DNA of 64,000 bases, from contig JBAIAA010000408.1 in NCBI GenBank assembly GCA_037893245.1, positions 186,001 through 250,000 of the forward strand, in the 5' to 3' direction. The position numbers and the translations under genes are program-made. This stretch comes from Crossaster papposus. Its lineage: Eukaryota > Echinodermata > Asteroidea > Velatida > Solasteridae. Position 1 is the stretch's first letter; every line of letters begins with the position of its first letter. Below are positions 11,301-20,706 of the stretch, piece after piece. The notes below the pieces were generated by a model. That model did no database searches. It saw nothing but the letters and a program-made list of their open reading frames with translations, and had not been told where the DNA came from.

Positions 11301-14300
11301 GACCCAAAATAAGCATGTGTGCCAATTTTGGTGCTTGTATCACTAAATGCAATATTATTGTAGTAATCTGCAGGACTATCTCTGCCAAAGCAAACAGAAC
11401 TCTTGGCTTTATTAGACGCAACCTACACTGCTGCCCTCAGGATCTCAAGTCCATCGCGTACCAGACCCTGGTTCGCCCGCTTCTGGAGTACTCAGCAATC
11501 ATTTGGGATCCCTACACGCAGGAACAAAAAGACAAACTTGAGATAATACAGAGAAGAGCAGCCCGCTTCGTCTGCATGACTACAACCGCACAAGCAGTGT
11601 CACAACTCTGCTTAAATCTCTCCAGTGGGACACCTTGGAAAGCAGACGGAAAGTGGCACGAATCTCAATGCTCCACAAAATTCACCATGGTCAGGCTGCC
11701 GTCCCGGCAGGAAAGTTCTTACAACCGGTCACACGCCAATCCAGACACAATCACAGCAAGGCCTACCAACTGTTCTCTGCAAACAAAGACTGCTTTAAAT
11801 ACTCATATTTCCCCCAAACGGTAAAAGACTGGAACACATTACCACCTGACGTGATAGCCATCACGGACAATAAGACCTTTAAAGGAGCCGTCATATCTCA
11901 CCTTAGAAGCAACTAAAAACTACACCGCGCACACTCACTCTTCTCGTTTGGCTCTAGTAAGAGCGTTGAGAATATTGAGAATATTGATCCAGAAGAATAT
12001 CCTGGGGAAAACCAACGGAATCAGGCAGGAACTAAAAACCCAATCCACATATTGGCCCAGGCGAGGAGTTCGAACCCGGGTCGCAGCGGTGGAAGGCGAG
12101 GAAACAACTGCTACGCCGACCTGACTCCCCTACTACTAGCTAACCCCGCATTTCAAATTTTCAAGGCACGCTGTTGTTTAACATTTGAATCGTTCTCATT
12201 TGTTGGACTGTAGGATTGTGGATTCTCCGTCTGATGTTCCATTGCGTGGGAGCCATTATCCAGTCATACCACCGGTAGCAAATGACAGGTAGGTGTACAT
12301 CAGAACCTATTTACAAGGGCAAATATGTGACCTGTCGCCACAAAATAAGCTTAAATTTGGAGAGAACTCAACGTTATTTTGTTGCCTCTTTCCACTATTT
12401 TTTGTGTTTGTTACCTCCAAACATTTTTTTGTGATACCTCAAAATCATTTCATTTCCTCGTAATTCCCTAAGTCCCTACCGGCCTTTTGTCTTGTTTATT
12501 TCATTCCCCAAGGTTTTACGACGACGATGCGTTCAGTTTACGAAGCTACAACTTGCACAATGGCCAGAGCGAGGACTTTGATGACCGATCCCTTTACTCC
12601 TCGTCACCGCAGGGTGCGAGTCACCCCTATCCTTACAGTGGCACAGGCCAGGGTCACCATGCCAAGCCGCAGGCACGCCATGACCCCTGGAACCCTTCCA
12701 CAAGAGCCAGAGGGGAGAGGCGGCCTGTCATGGACTTTATAGCGGAACATGGTAGCTCCCGCCTGCCGGCAAGGCACAAACAGAGCTACGAGGGTGGTGA
12801 TGGCAACGGCAACAGACGTAGAATGAAAGGGAGGGGGAGGAGCCCCAGGGTGGGGGATTTTCAGGGGCGGCGGCATGTCTGGAGGGACCCAAACGAAGAT
12901 AACTCGGTGAGTCCGAGATTTTGTTTTTAAGAATACCTCTGGACACCATTGAGTATACAGTGTGCATACGAGTAGGTGAAGGGGCAACTAATCTAAGAAT
13001 TATTGAAATTTATACAAATAGGCACTTGGGGAGACAAATTAGCGTAAGTTTTTAGGTAATGGAGACAGTGGCACTTAGGGAGACATTTCAGTGTCTCCCT
13101 AAGTGTCTAGCTATCCTAAAAAACAATATTTGGGAGTTACTTTTGTCTTAGAACGACAGATTTTGGTCTAAATAGCACAAATTTCGAAGATCTTAGAGAA
13201 AAGGGTTTAGGGTAAACAAGTTAGGACTGTTTTAAGTTTGTGTACATCTCTATGGGATTGTCTCCCTAAGTGCCCATTTGGAGGTACAATTACAATTATT
13301 ATTACTTTTATCTTTTCTGTTTCTACTTATGGTTAGTGTTGTTTATGTTTTGGTATATTTAATTTATTTTAGGTATATTTATTTGGTTTATTTATTTGGT
13401 TTATTCATTTTGTTTATTTAAGCAGCGTACAGGTCCTAGGCGATCTGAAGTGAACGAGTTTACTGTCTATCACAGCCCCTCTGAGGACCCAAGGTGAGTG
13501 TAGTTACAATTGATGTCCCATCTTTACTTCAAACTAATCTTTGTAATGCCAAAACTGCCTTGGCACTGCCTAGTTTCGAGGACTAACATGGGCCAAGTTC
13601 TATCAAGGAACTATAGTTAACTAGTGGTTAGTTCGTGACGTCATTCGGGCATGCGCACTGAAGTTGAAGTGCGAACGACTCTAGTCGAACTATTGACCAT
13701 TAACTGCCAAACTGGTCCTCTCTGTACTGTGCTATTAAAGCGGCTATTGGTTACCATCGATGCGACCAACCGCGGTAGGCTGGTCGTGAATAGTCGACTA
13801 GACTAGTCCAACCATCGTCGACTAGCCTTAGTTCGATCAGAGTTAGTCAAACTATAGTTAACTATAGTCCTTGATCGAACTTGGCCATGATTAATCGGAT
13901 CCAATACATTGTAATGTTTATAAATGCCTGTGGTTAACCCATTTTTTTTGGTTGGGCAGTTTTTGGCGAGAGGCCTTTGAACGGCCGGACATTCACAAAC
14001 CGGTGGCAGCCAGACTGGTCATGGAGGTAGTACGCGAGGAATCGCGCAGTGTCGTTTCCGACGGGGTCAACGAACTCCTGCAGGATTACTTCCACATCAA
14101 AGTAGCGGCCGACACGACCAGCGCTTTGATGACCGTCGCGACGATGGAGAGGTTTCCAGACTTGGTAAGGCACGATCTCGAGGGAATGCAGTAGTGGTTC
14201 TCTAGATGGTCAATCTTTTTTGAATTGTTTACTTATCATCTGGGCCCAAATTGACGCTCCTTAACCAGTTCGCGCCGGATGACGTATATAAACGCAAAGT

Positions 14301-15675
14301 TTTCCCCAAATTCAAAACGGATGACGCATAAACACGCCAAGTTCAAGTTGGGAAATGTCTGTCAGCAGCGAGCAAGGCCGGAAATACGTGAGTGTGCTTC
14401 CCAGCACTATCATCAGCCTGAACACGCTTCGGATCGAGTTTTGTTAAAAATAATCTCGCCCCTCGGCTCGGTGATGTTAAAATAATCCCGGCGCGAACTG
14501 GTTAATCCTCAAAAATCCTCATTGCAGTTTTGGATTTTTGAGGATTGAAGATGAATGGTATTTTATTTAAATGAGGAGTTTTGAGGATTGAGGCTAATAG
14601 GGTTATTACAAAATGAGGATTTTGAAGGATTGAGGACAGTTGCTAGCAATAAGGGGCCTAGGGGGTTAGGGTTTAACCAGCTCGCGCCGGGAATATTTTA
14701 ATATCGACCGGTGTTTTGTTTGATTTTGTCTCCCCAGTTGAAAGAGTGCCAAGCTGAGATTGCCATGGAGACCATCCTCGATGACCTAATTGATGCAGAG
14801 ACGCGGTCCTGCGTGGGTGGTTTCCTGCAGAAGACCTTGGTCAGGGGAAACTTGCCCCTCGATAAAATGGAGAAACGAACGGACATTCAAGAGGTGGGAC
14901 CCAATCCTTCGATTTACCATGTGGAATTTGAGTAGGGGGTGATGTTAAATTCACTACGGGCTTTGCCCTTCACTGACATATTTGCAAGGGGTTTTGGCAA
15001 AATGAGACGGAACTGGGCAGAGGTATTAGAAAAGAGGATAACATTCTTCTTACAATGCTGTTTGTTGCGCTTCAATCGGACATTCCGTTAACGAGTTATG
15101 GCTGTTTAAAGTTGGCATTTATCAACATGTCACAAAAGTAAAGTATTAAGAAAAAGGCCTTTGATGTAAAACAAAAATGCTAATTGTTTCTCCTTAAAAA
15201 CACTTTTAATACATACTTCCATACTAAAATATAGTAGCAGGCATACCAAAGATTACAAAAATCAATAAATATGAAAATTAAAATAAATGCTACAAATGTT
15301 TATTATAGAAACTTTTTGGGGTTTTTTTGGTTTTTTTTAATTGGCTGCAGATTGCCAGAGTAGCTGAAAGTTCCTTCCTGGATGCTAATCTTCTGGAGCA
15401 TTTGTTGTCGAGAGTGGTAGAGTACGGAAAACATTGGAGCTCAGTGGAACCTGAAGACAGGTTTCTCGATGGTAAGTGTGGAGCAGATGAATTCAATAGA
15501 GGTACAAAGATTTGGTGACCTATTCCAACGAAACCGGACAAAGTCGCACAATATGAAGGGGTTCGCCCCGGTGTTTCTGGCATTTCGTTCATCCTCCTTC
15601 AGGTTTTCTCAGGCTTACGAGCTTACAGTGCCTCGGGTGCTTTTTGAGGAATCCTCGGTTTCATTGCCGAAAAGA

Positions 15676-15706
<31 letters not shown>

Positions 15707-17499
15707 CGCCCAAATGGGTACTTTGGGAGACAATCCCATAGAGTCGTGCACAATCTTTATTGTAACCTAACCCGTTTTTACCTGGAGCTTTTTCCACGAA
15801 ATTTCATATTTATGCTATTTAGACCCAAATCTGTCTTCTCCGAGCAAAAATAACTCCCAAATATCGTTTTGTGGGGTAGCTAGACACTTAGGGAGACACT
15901 GAAATGTCTCCCTAAGTGCCACTGTCTCCCAAGTGAATCAAAACTATCGCTAATTTGTCTCCCAAAGTGCCCATTAAGTAAAATATGTTTTATTACAATG
16001 TACTCGTCAGAAGTCATTTTGGGTGATTTTTATCATCTTGAGTTTTCGGGTTTTTCTGAATCACAAACTATTAATCTACAATCTCATCAAATTTGAACAT
16101 AATCCGTTAACCAGAAGTGTTATTGGTTTCTGATTTTGTGAAACAATTGTGTTTAGAAATAATACGCTTTTCTGAACTTCAAAGCTGTTTATCTCATAAT
16201 TAGGTTGTCAGGGTTTTATCTCTAAATCTTTTCCCCCAGGGGAGATAGGGTGCGGGTACATATGTAAACGATACATCATTTTATAGCTGGGAATCTAGAG
16301 AATTTGAAAAAAGCAAAATCTAACAAACAAAAATTGTTAACTTTGTCTGGGTTTCGTTAACTTGTTGTCAAAATATTAACGACTCTCATTTTTAACATAA
16401 TAATAAAAGAATGTCATTTCCCCGAAATGTTTTCTGACGGATGAATCTTTGGAAATTTGCATTTCCATCCAACCGATTTTTTGTTCTCGTTTTCAGACTG
16501 GCTGTTGGAGATCCTACTTGGTCAATATATGGGAATTTTGCACAATCGCCGGACCACTGAAGAATGCGTTCCCCTAAAACGACTTCACGAAAGAATTGTG
16601 ACCGATACGGTGAGTTCCTTGGTTTTTTTATTATTAAGGAAATAAAGAATGTAATTGGCCGTATTAAAACGTATGTTTAAAACTGACTCATGGGCCTAGA
16701 TGAGGTAATGACCCGTGCTGGGTTCAGGCTGCCATCTGTGGGTAGCACACCCTGATATTTCCGGCCTCGCTCGCTGCAAGCCGGTCGCTGACAACAACAA
16801 AATAGAAAACAAAAATAAAAAAAATAAAATAAAATAAAATAAAACAATATGTGGTTGGCCGGTAAATGTACATTTAAAACCGTCTCATTCGACTCGGATC
16901 ATGAACGAGGGTCATTAATTTAGACATTTGAGTTAAAACTTGTGCTCTAGCAGGGCAAAAACAGAGATGTATGGGGGTGAGCCACATTTAGGGAACATCA
17001 CATCAATTCTGGTTCATAGAGTGTATATGTCTTGATGATTACCCTGCAGGCTGTAGACGCCATCGTCACGGAGCTGGTAGACCATCTTCAAGATGATATT
17101 GAAGACCTTGACGACTACGAGAGAGGGCTCAGGCTGCCATCTGTGGGTAGCACACCCTGATATTTTTGGCCTCGCTCGCTGCGAGCCGGTCGCTGACAAA
17201 AAAATAAAAAATTTAAAAAAATTAAAAAAATTAAAAAAATATGTGGTTGGCCGGTAAATGTACATTTAAAACCGTCTCATTCGGCTCGGGTCATGAACGA
17301 GGGTCATTAATTTAGAAATTTGAGTTAAAACAGAGATGTACGTGGGTGAGCCACATTTAGGGAACATCACATCAATTCTGGTTCATAGAGTGTATATGTC
17401 TTGATGATTACCCTGCAGGCTGTAGACGCCATCGTCACGGAGCTGGTAGACCATCTTCAAGATGATCTTGAAGACCTTGACGACTACGAGAGAGGCTGA
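8394..17499 (+). CDS. unidentified nine-exon gene, ~419 aa, Arg-rich middle and helical C-terminal half
   Basis: Spliced model: 8394-8440, 12214-12288, 12513-12906, 13426-13493, 13960-14164, 14738-14893, 15351-15471, 16497-16609, 17419-17499 (or the duplicate last exon at 17050). Every junction is GT-AG and phase-compatible. The donor after 14893 (GTGGGA) is weak. Exon 1 starts MALSPRERTWSQLQE; its AA end and the G opening exon 2 make Lys. Exon 3 (131 codons) is low-complexity, rich in Arg, Gly, Ser and Pro, so probably disordered. Exons 5-9 encode acidic amphipathic helices with a recurring pattern (VVREESRSVV...ELLQDY; TILDDLIDAET; IVTELVDHLQDD). No known domain was recognised and no function is offered. 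Exon 1 is the least certain part, because only 47 nt support it and a 3.8 kb repeat-filled intron follows. Confidence 0.72.
8833..8857. repeat. poly-G tract, with matching poly-C tract at about 8926-8942
   Basis: A G-run of about 24 is followed 70 bp later by a C-run of about 17, which could form a hairpin. It lies in the first intron of the nine-exon gene. Confidence 0.85.
9187..9717 (+). mobile_element. non-LTR retrotransposon (jockey/CR1/L2-like) reverse transcriptase, part 1
   Basis: Frame 1 is open from FSKAFDTVPHKRLL to WGNHIK and encodes RT palm and thumb. Motifs are FSKAFD (Asp of motif A), VPQGTVLGPLLF (motif B) and LFADDC (catalytic ADD of motif C), then GGITLQ and YLGVEI. The 5' part (endonuclease and early RT) is missing, so this is a 5'-truncated copy. 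The protein continues at 11368 after an unrelated 1.65 kb block. It sits in sense orientation in intron 1 of the nine-exon gene. Confidence 0.88.
10453..10612 (+). repeat. 160-bp dispersed repeat, copy 2
   Basis: Partner of 6237-6398, in the same orientation. Confidence 0.75.
10946..11157. mobile_element. 212-bp MITE with perfect 21-bp TIRs
   Basis: The left end TTAAAGGTAGTATACACCAT is matched exactly by the inverse at 11137-11157. It is flanked by ATG on both sides (10943-10945, 11158-11160), a possible 3-bp TSD. Alternatively, the terminal TTAA on each side could be a 4-bp TSD. It is AT-rich inside and non-coding. Confidence 0.85.
11368..11916 (+). mobile_element. LINE, part 2 (C-terminal RT-associated region)
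   Basis: Continues the RT protein from ISAKANRTLGFIRRNL through YSAIIWDPYTQEQ and RRAARFV. A single-base loss near 11577 shifts the frame. It then runs from ESRRKVARIS to DWNTLPPDVI and the stop at 11914-11916. The block order is typical of jockey/CR1-type elements. The frameshift and the upstream interruption mean it is dead. Confidence 0.87.
12045..12130 (-). repeat. tRNA-derived SINE-like head
   Basis: On the minus strand there is an A-box-like GGCGTAGCAGTTG, then CCACCGCTGCGACCC, then a canonical B-box GGGTTCGAACTCC. It abuts the LINE 3' region on the opposite strand, just before exon 2 of the nine-exon gene. Confidence 0.6.
13019..13277 (+). mobile_element. GGCACTTNGGGAGACA MITE, copy 1
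   Basis: The ends read AGGCACTTGGGGAGACAA and TTGTCTCCCTAAGTGCCCAT. An internal palindrome of the same motif is at about 13071-13108. It lies in intron 3 of the nine-exon gene, and an inverted copy is at 15713-15974. Confidence 0.75.
13588..13888. mobile_element. ~300-bp MITE with ~33-bp TIRs
   Basis: The left end GGCCAAGTTCTATCAAGGAA and TATAGTTAACTA is mirrored by the right end (TAGTTAACTATAGTCCTTGA then TCGAACTTGGCC) with one or two differences. It lies in intron 4 of the nine-exon gene and is non-coding. Confidence 0.75.
14265..14501 (+). mobile_element. piggyBac-like MITE (CCAGTTCGCGCCGG family), full copy
   Basis: TIRs CCAGTTCGCGCCGG and CCGGCGCGAACTGG are each flanked by TTAA (14261-14264, 14502-14505), the target duplication of piggyBac-type transposons. 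The interior holds a TATATAAA near the left end and a CAGCAGCGAGCAAGGCCGG block shared by all family members. It lies in intron 5. Further members are at 14674, 17935, 57653, 60946 and 63945. Confidence 0.85.
14674..14706 (-). mobile_element. solo end fragment of the CCAGTTCGCGCCGG MITE
   Basis: TTAACCAGCTCGCGCCGGGA then ATATTTTAATATCG matches one end only of the family. It lies about 30 bp upstream of the acceptor of the exon at 14738, so it is close to the branch-point region. Confidence 0.6.
14985..15175 (+). repeat. dispersed repeat, inverted partner of 18213-18425
   Basis: AAAATGAGACGGAACTGGGC, then AGAAAAGAGGATAA, then GTTATGGCTGTTTAAAGT match the reverse complement of 18213-18425 at roughly 85%. 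It lies in intron 6 of the nine-exon gene. Confidence 0.75.
15676..15704. repeat. (AAT)n microsatellite
   Basis: About nine to ten AAT units in intron 7, shortly before the second GGCACTT MITE. Confidence 0.9.
15713..15974 (-). mobile_element. GGCACTTNGGGAGACA MITE, copy 2 (inverted)
   Basis: The reverse complement of this segment aligns with 13019-13277 through both TIRs and the internal palindrome, about 80-85% identical. It lies in intron 7 of the nine-exon gene. Confidence 0.75.
16719..17126 (+). repeat. tandem duplication unit 1 containing a terminal exon copy
   Basis: The unit runs from GTTCAGGCTGCCATCTGTGG through intronic sequence to the exon ending GACTACGAGAGAG and is repeated at 17127-17497. 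The exon in this unit starts at 17050 after CCCTGCAG. It reads AVDAIVTELVDHLQ onward but runs into repeat sequence after YERG and stops at 17158-17160 with the tail LRLPSVGSTP. Used as a last exon, it would give a C-terminus ten residues longer than the second copy. Confidence 0.85.
17127..17499 (+). repeat. tandem duplication unit 2 with the original-looking last exon
   Basis: Second unit. It carries the same acceptor (CCCTGCAG before 17419) and an almost identical exon, with Ile to Leu at one position, ending YERG then TGA at 17497-17499. Internal deletions relative to unit 1 lie at about 17320. Confidence 0.85.
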
Positions 17500-17930
17500 C
17501 AAGCCCGTCACTCCGAAGCAGTGTTCAGTTTCTCGTAGACTCATACCTTGCGCCGCAATTGATTGAGCTCAAATTGTTTATCGGGGTTGAAGTGGGTGTA
17601 TTCGACTCGACTCGACCGCGAGTACTTTGTTTACTACCAAACATTGAGCTGTTTGTTGCAAACAAAGCGAACATTGACATTAAGACAACAAAACAAAGTC
17701 AGAGTTAGAAAAACAAAATTATATGGGACTTTGGATGCATAAAGACACTTTTTAATCAAAGTTTTGAAACAGAAGTCTTTGAAAAGTACTCGATTCAGTA
17801 CTTACTGGATGTTTTTGTCTTAAAAACTTAATTCATTCAAGATTCTGATTGTCCAAAGTTTTTAATTTCTTTATCAAAGTATTTTACTGTCCATTGTCGT
17901 ATTATGCAGCTTCATCTATACCAAACCATC
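17500..17930. other. probable 3' flank of the nine-exon gene
   Basis: AT-rich, with no ORF of note and no repeat recognised. No clear AATAAA was found close to the stop. Confidence 0.4.
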
Positions 17931-17934
17931 TTAA

Positions 17935-18171
17935 CCAGTTCGCACCGGGATTATTTTAACATCACTGAGCCGAGGCGCGGCATTATTTTTAATGAAATTT
18001 GATCCGAGGCGGGTTCAGGCCGATGGTACCGGAAAGCATACCTACGCATTTCCGGCCTTGCTCGCTGCTGACAGACATTTCTGGCCTTGCTCATAACGTG
18101 TTTATGCGTCAACCGTTTTGAATCTAGGGAAAACTTTGCGTGTATATTATACGTCCTCCGGCGCGAACTGG
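17935..18171 (-). mobile_element. CCAGTTCGCGCCGG MITE, full copy
   Basis: Flanked by TTAA (17931-17934, 18172-18175), with TIRs CCAGTTCGCACCGG and CCGGCGCGAACTGG. The orientation is opposite to the copy at 14265. Confidence 0.85.
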
Positions 18172-18212
18172 TTAAGGTAAGACAATTGACATTTTCCCAT
18201 TTCACATGCACA

Positions 18213-18425
18213 AAACTTGAAACTTCAAAAGCCTTTTTCTCAACATTTTACTTTTGCGACATGTCAGTAATATGCAAACTTTAAACAGCCATAACTTGTT
18301 AACAGAATGTCCGGTTGAAGTGCAAGAAAAAGCATTGTAAGGAGAATCTTATCCTCTTTTCTAATACCCGAGAATCCTCATTTCAACCTCTGCCCAGTTC
18401 CGTCTCATTTTATCAGAACCCCTCA
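18213..18425 (-). repeat. dispersed repeat, inverted partner of 14985-15175
   Basis: The reverse complement contains the same GGCTGTTTAAAGT, AGAAAAGAGGATAA and ATGAGACGGAACTGGGCAG blocks, with one extra insertion (about 20 bp) near 18375. Confidence 0.75.
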
Positions 18426-19090
18426 TCACAAATGTGTCTGCATGTGATCCTTGTTTCATCTGTGCCAATATGCCTTATTTTGTGTAAGACAGTCTTTACA
18501 GATTCACTTTGAATTTGTGTTTAATTTATTATAAATATTTTGTACCAAAAATGCAACGAATAAGTAGATTTTCTTGATTTTCTGGAGTAAGTAGTACACC
18601 ATTGTTATATTAATTGAAGATTTTTATATTTATTTATTTATGATGTAAGAATCAGTTGTAACACATTTTTCAAATCGCTAATATTTCATCACTGATTTTA
18701 AATAAAAGCACTTATAATGTGTACAAATCCTTGTGCAACCAATGTTGCCAAAAGAAAACAAATGTATACAAATGATTTTGTCAACATTATTTTGTTGCCT
18801 AATTCGTCCCCAATTTGATTATATGTCCATGATTAGACCATAGTGATGATGATAGCAACAAAAATGTCCCCAATTACTGAATTCCTGAATTAATTTGACC
18901 CATTTTGTAGTAATTTATGTTCGATCCCCTCCCAAAAAAAAAATCGTACAATTGTGGCCGTTTTTTAAACTCCAGTTTAGGCTTCGTCTTTGGCTCCATC
19001 GCTATTGCCAAATTGCATAAACAAAGAAAAAGACACAAAGCTGGGGTTTAGAAAAAGACTCTGAAATCTCCAGCAAAAATCAACAGAGGG
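18426..19090. other. intergenic spacer with a diverged short TIR element
   Basis: AT-rich. About 18955-19060 (GGCCGTTTTTTAAACTCCAG, GGCTTCGTCTTTGGCTCC, TATTGCCAAATTGCATAAAC) is a diverged relative of the element at 24293-24410. No gene was seen. Confidence 0.45.
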
Positions 19091-19163
19091 CGGTTTGTAT
19101 TGAGCGAGTGGTGTACATATAGAGGGCGCTCTGCATTTATCACAAAAAGCCCAACGTTACGAG
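19091..19163 (+). promoter_or_regulatory. candidate promoter / 5'UTR exon of ATP5PF
   Basis: A non-coding stretch ends in a strong donor (CGTTACGAG then GTAAGTTT, GT at 19164). The next matching acceptor is TTCTTCAG at 20698, just before the ATP5PF start codon. That would place the foldback transposon inside a 5'UTR intron. The 5' boundary is arbitrary. Confidence 0.35.
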
Positions 19164-19524
19164 GTAAGTTTCCCATAAGTTTTCACGAAAAAACTCGGCA
19201 GGTTTAAGGTAATATATACCATTATTTAATTTCTTGATTGTATCTGTTGTAGCTCGTTCAGTTTTTAAGATTGAAAACACGGTAATGTTATGATTTTTGA
19301 AGTGAAGTGGGTTCTAAAAATTTACCGGCGAATTTTGTCACGAACGTTTTCGTTTGCTCAAACGCGTGATGGCGCTATATTAAACATAGTATAAATAGTC
19401 TTTCAACTCGAATTAATCGAATAACATTAACACTACAGTCGACACATTAAATTAAAACAAAATGAACAGTTTCTTGTAACACGTGGACACACCACTTGCT
19501 CTCATTGGCTAAACCCGTAATGTA

Positions 19525-20565
19525 TAGTTGCGATAATCGTAACCCTCCATCGACAATCGAAGACCGGAGGGTTACGAGACAACTAGTGTACAAAATAGGA
19601 GATGTTGCAATTTCGACCATTTTGGCCAGACTAGTCACCAGATTTGCCGGATTTTAACCACTTTTAAAGATCATGACACACATTTCAAGAACACAGATTT
19701 GATCTGCAATGTGTAATGACTCCGCTTATAACACTCTAAACATCATTGAGAAAATATTTTGGGGAAAAAATGACCAAAACTTACCAGAGACTGAGCGAAA
19801 TTCTAACCAAACGAGGTTTACAGCACTTCGGAACCTAGCAACAATCTCGACCAATCAGCGTAAACCAAGGAAAGACAGACACCGCTAACCGGCTATTCCC
19901 GCTTGCGGACTCACTGCACGGGCTTCTAGAATTCTCTCTCTAGCTTAGTCTTGGTCAAGACCAAGCTAGCCCGTTCATTTGTTCCGCGGCGCGCCGTCCG
20001 TATTATCTGGGCTTATTGAGGGCGCCCTTAATTTCTTCCCTACAAGTTAGGGGAAGAAATTAAGGGCGCCCTCAATAAGCCCAGATAATACGGACGGCGC
20101 AGGGGGAACAAATGAACGGGCTAGCTTGGTCTTGACCAAGACTAAGCTAGAGAGAGAATTCTAGAAGCCCGTGCAGTGAGTCCGCAAGCGGGAATAGCCG
20201 GTTAGCGGTGTCTGTCTTTCCTTGGTTTACGCTGATTGGTCGAGATTGTTGCTAGGTTCCGAAGTGCTGTAAACCTCGTTTGGTTAGAATTTCGCTCAGT
20301 CTCTGGTAAGTTTTGGTCATTTTTTCCCCAAAATATTTTCTCAATGATGTTTAGAGTGTTATAAGCGGAGTCATTACACATTGCAGATCAAATCTGTGTT
20401 CTTGAAATGTGTGTCATGATCTTTAAAAGTGGTTAAAATCCGGCAAATCTGGTGACTAGTCTGGCCAAAATGGTCGAAATTGCAACATCTCCTATTTTGT
20501 ACACTAGTTGTCTCGTAACCCTCCGGTCTTCGACCGTCGATGGAGGGTTACGATTATCGCAACTA
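19525..20565. mobile_element. 1.04 kb foldback transposon with ~515-bp TIRs (Mutator-like?)
   Basis: Almost the whole element is one inverted repeat centred at about 20045. The left arm starts TAGTTGCGATAATCG and the right arm ends CGATTATCGCAACTA. Arms differ at only a few positions, and the loop (ACAAGTT) is tiny. CGTAATGTA flanks both sides (19516-19524, 20566-20574), a 9-bp target duplication. A 9-bp TSD with very long TIRs fits Mutator-like or foldback elements. No transposase is encoded. Confidence 0.9.
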
Positions 20566-20706
20566 CGTAATGTACTGAACATATTACTAGTGATGTAATT
20601 GGACTTTTGCAGAATTGAGGATTTGCTCTAAATTTAACAACAGAGGTCACTGCTTTTTTACCCCAAACTTGTCGGCATCAACTTCCCATCTTCTTCAGAT
20701 CCAAGC

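Larger units (their letters stand above)
9718..11367. mobile_element. ~1.65 kb block interrupting the LINE
   Basis: The LINE protein stops matching after WGNHIK and resumes at ISAKANRTLGFIRRNL, so this block was inserted later or replaced a few codons. It contains the 160-bp dispersed repeat (10453-10612), degenerate GGCGGCCATCTTGAAT repeats (about 10693-11265) and a MITE (10946-11157). No transposase and no clear terminal repeats were seen. Confidence 0.65.
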
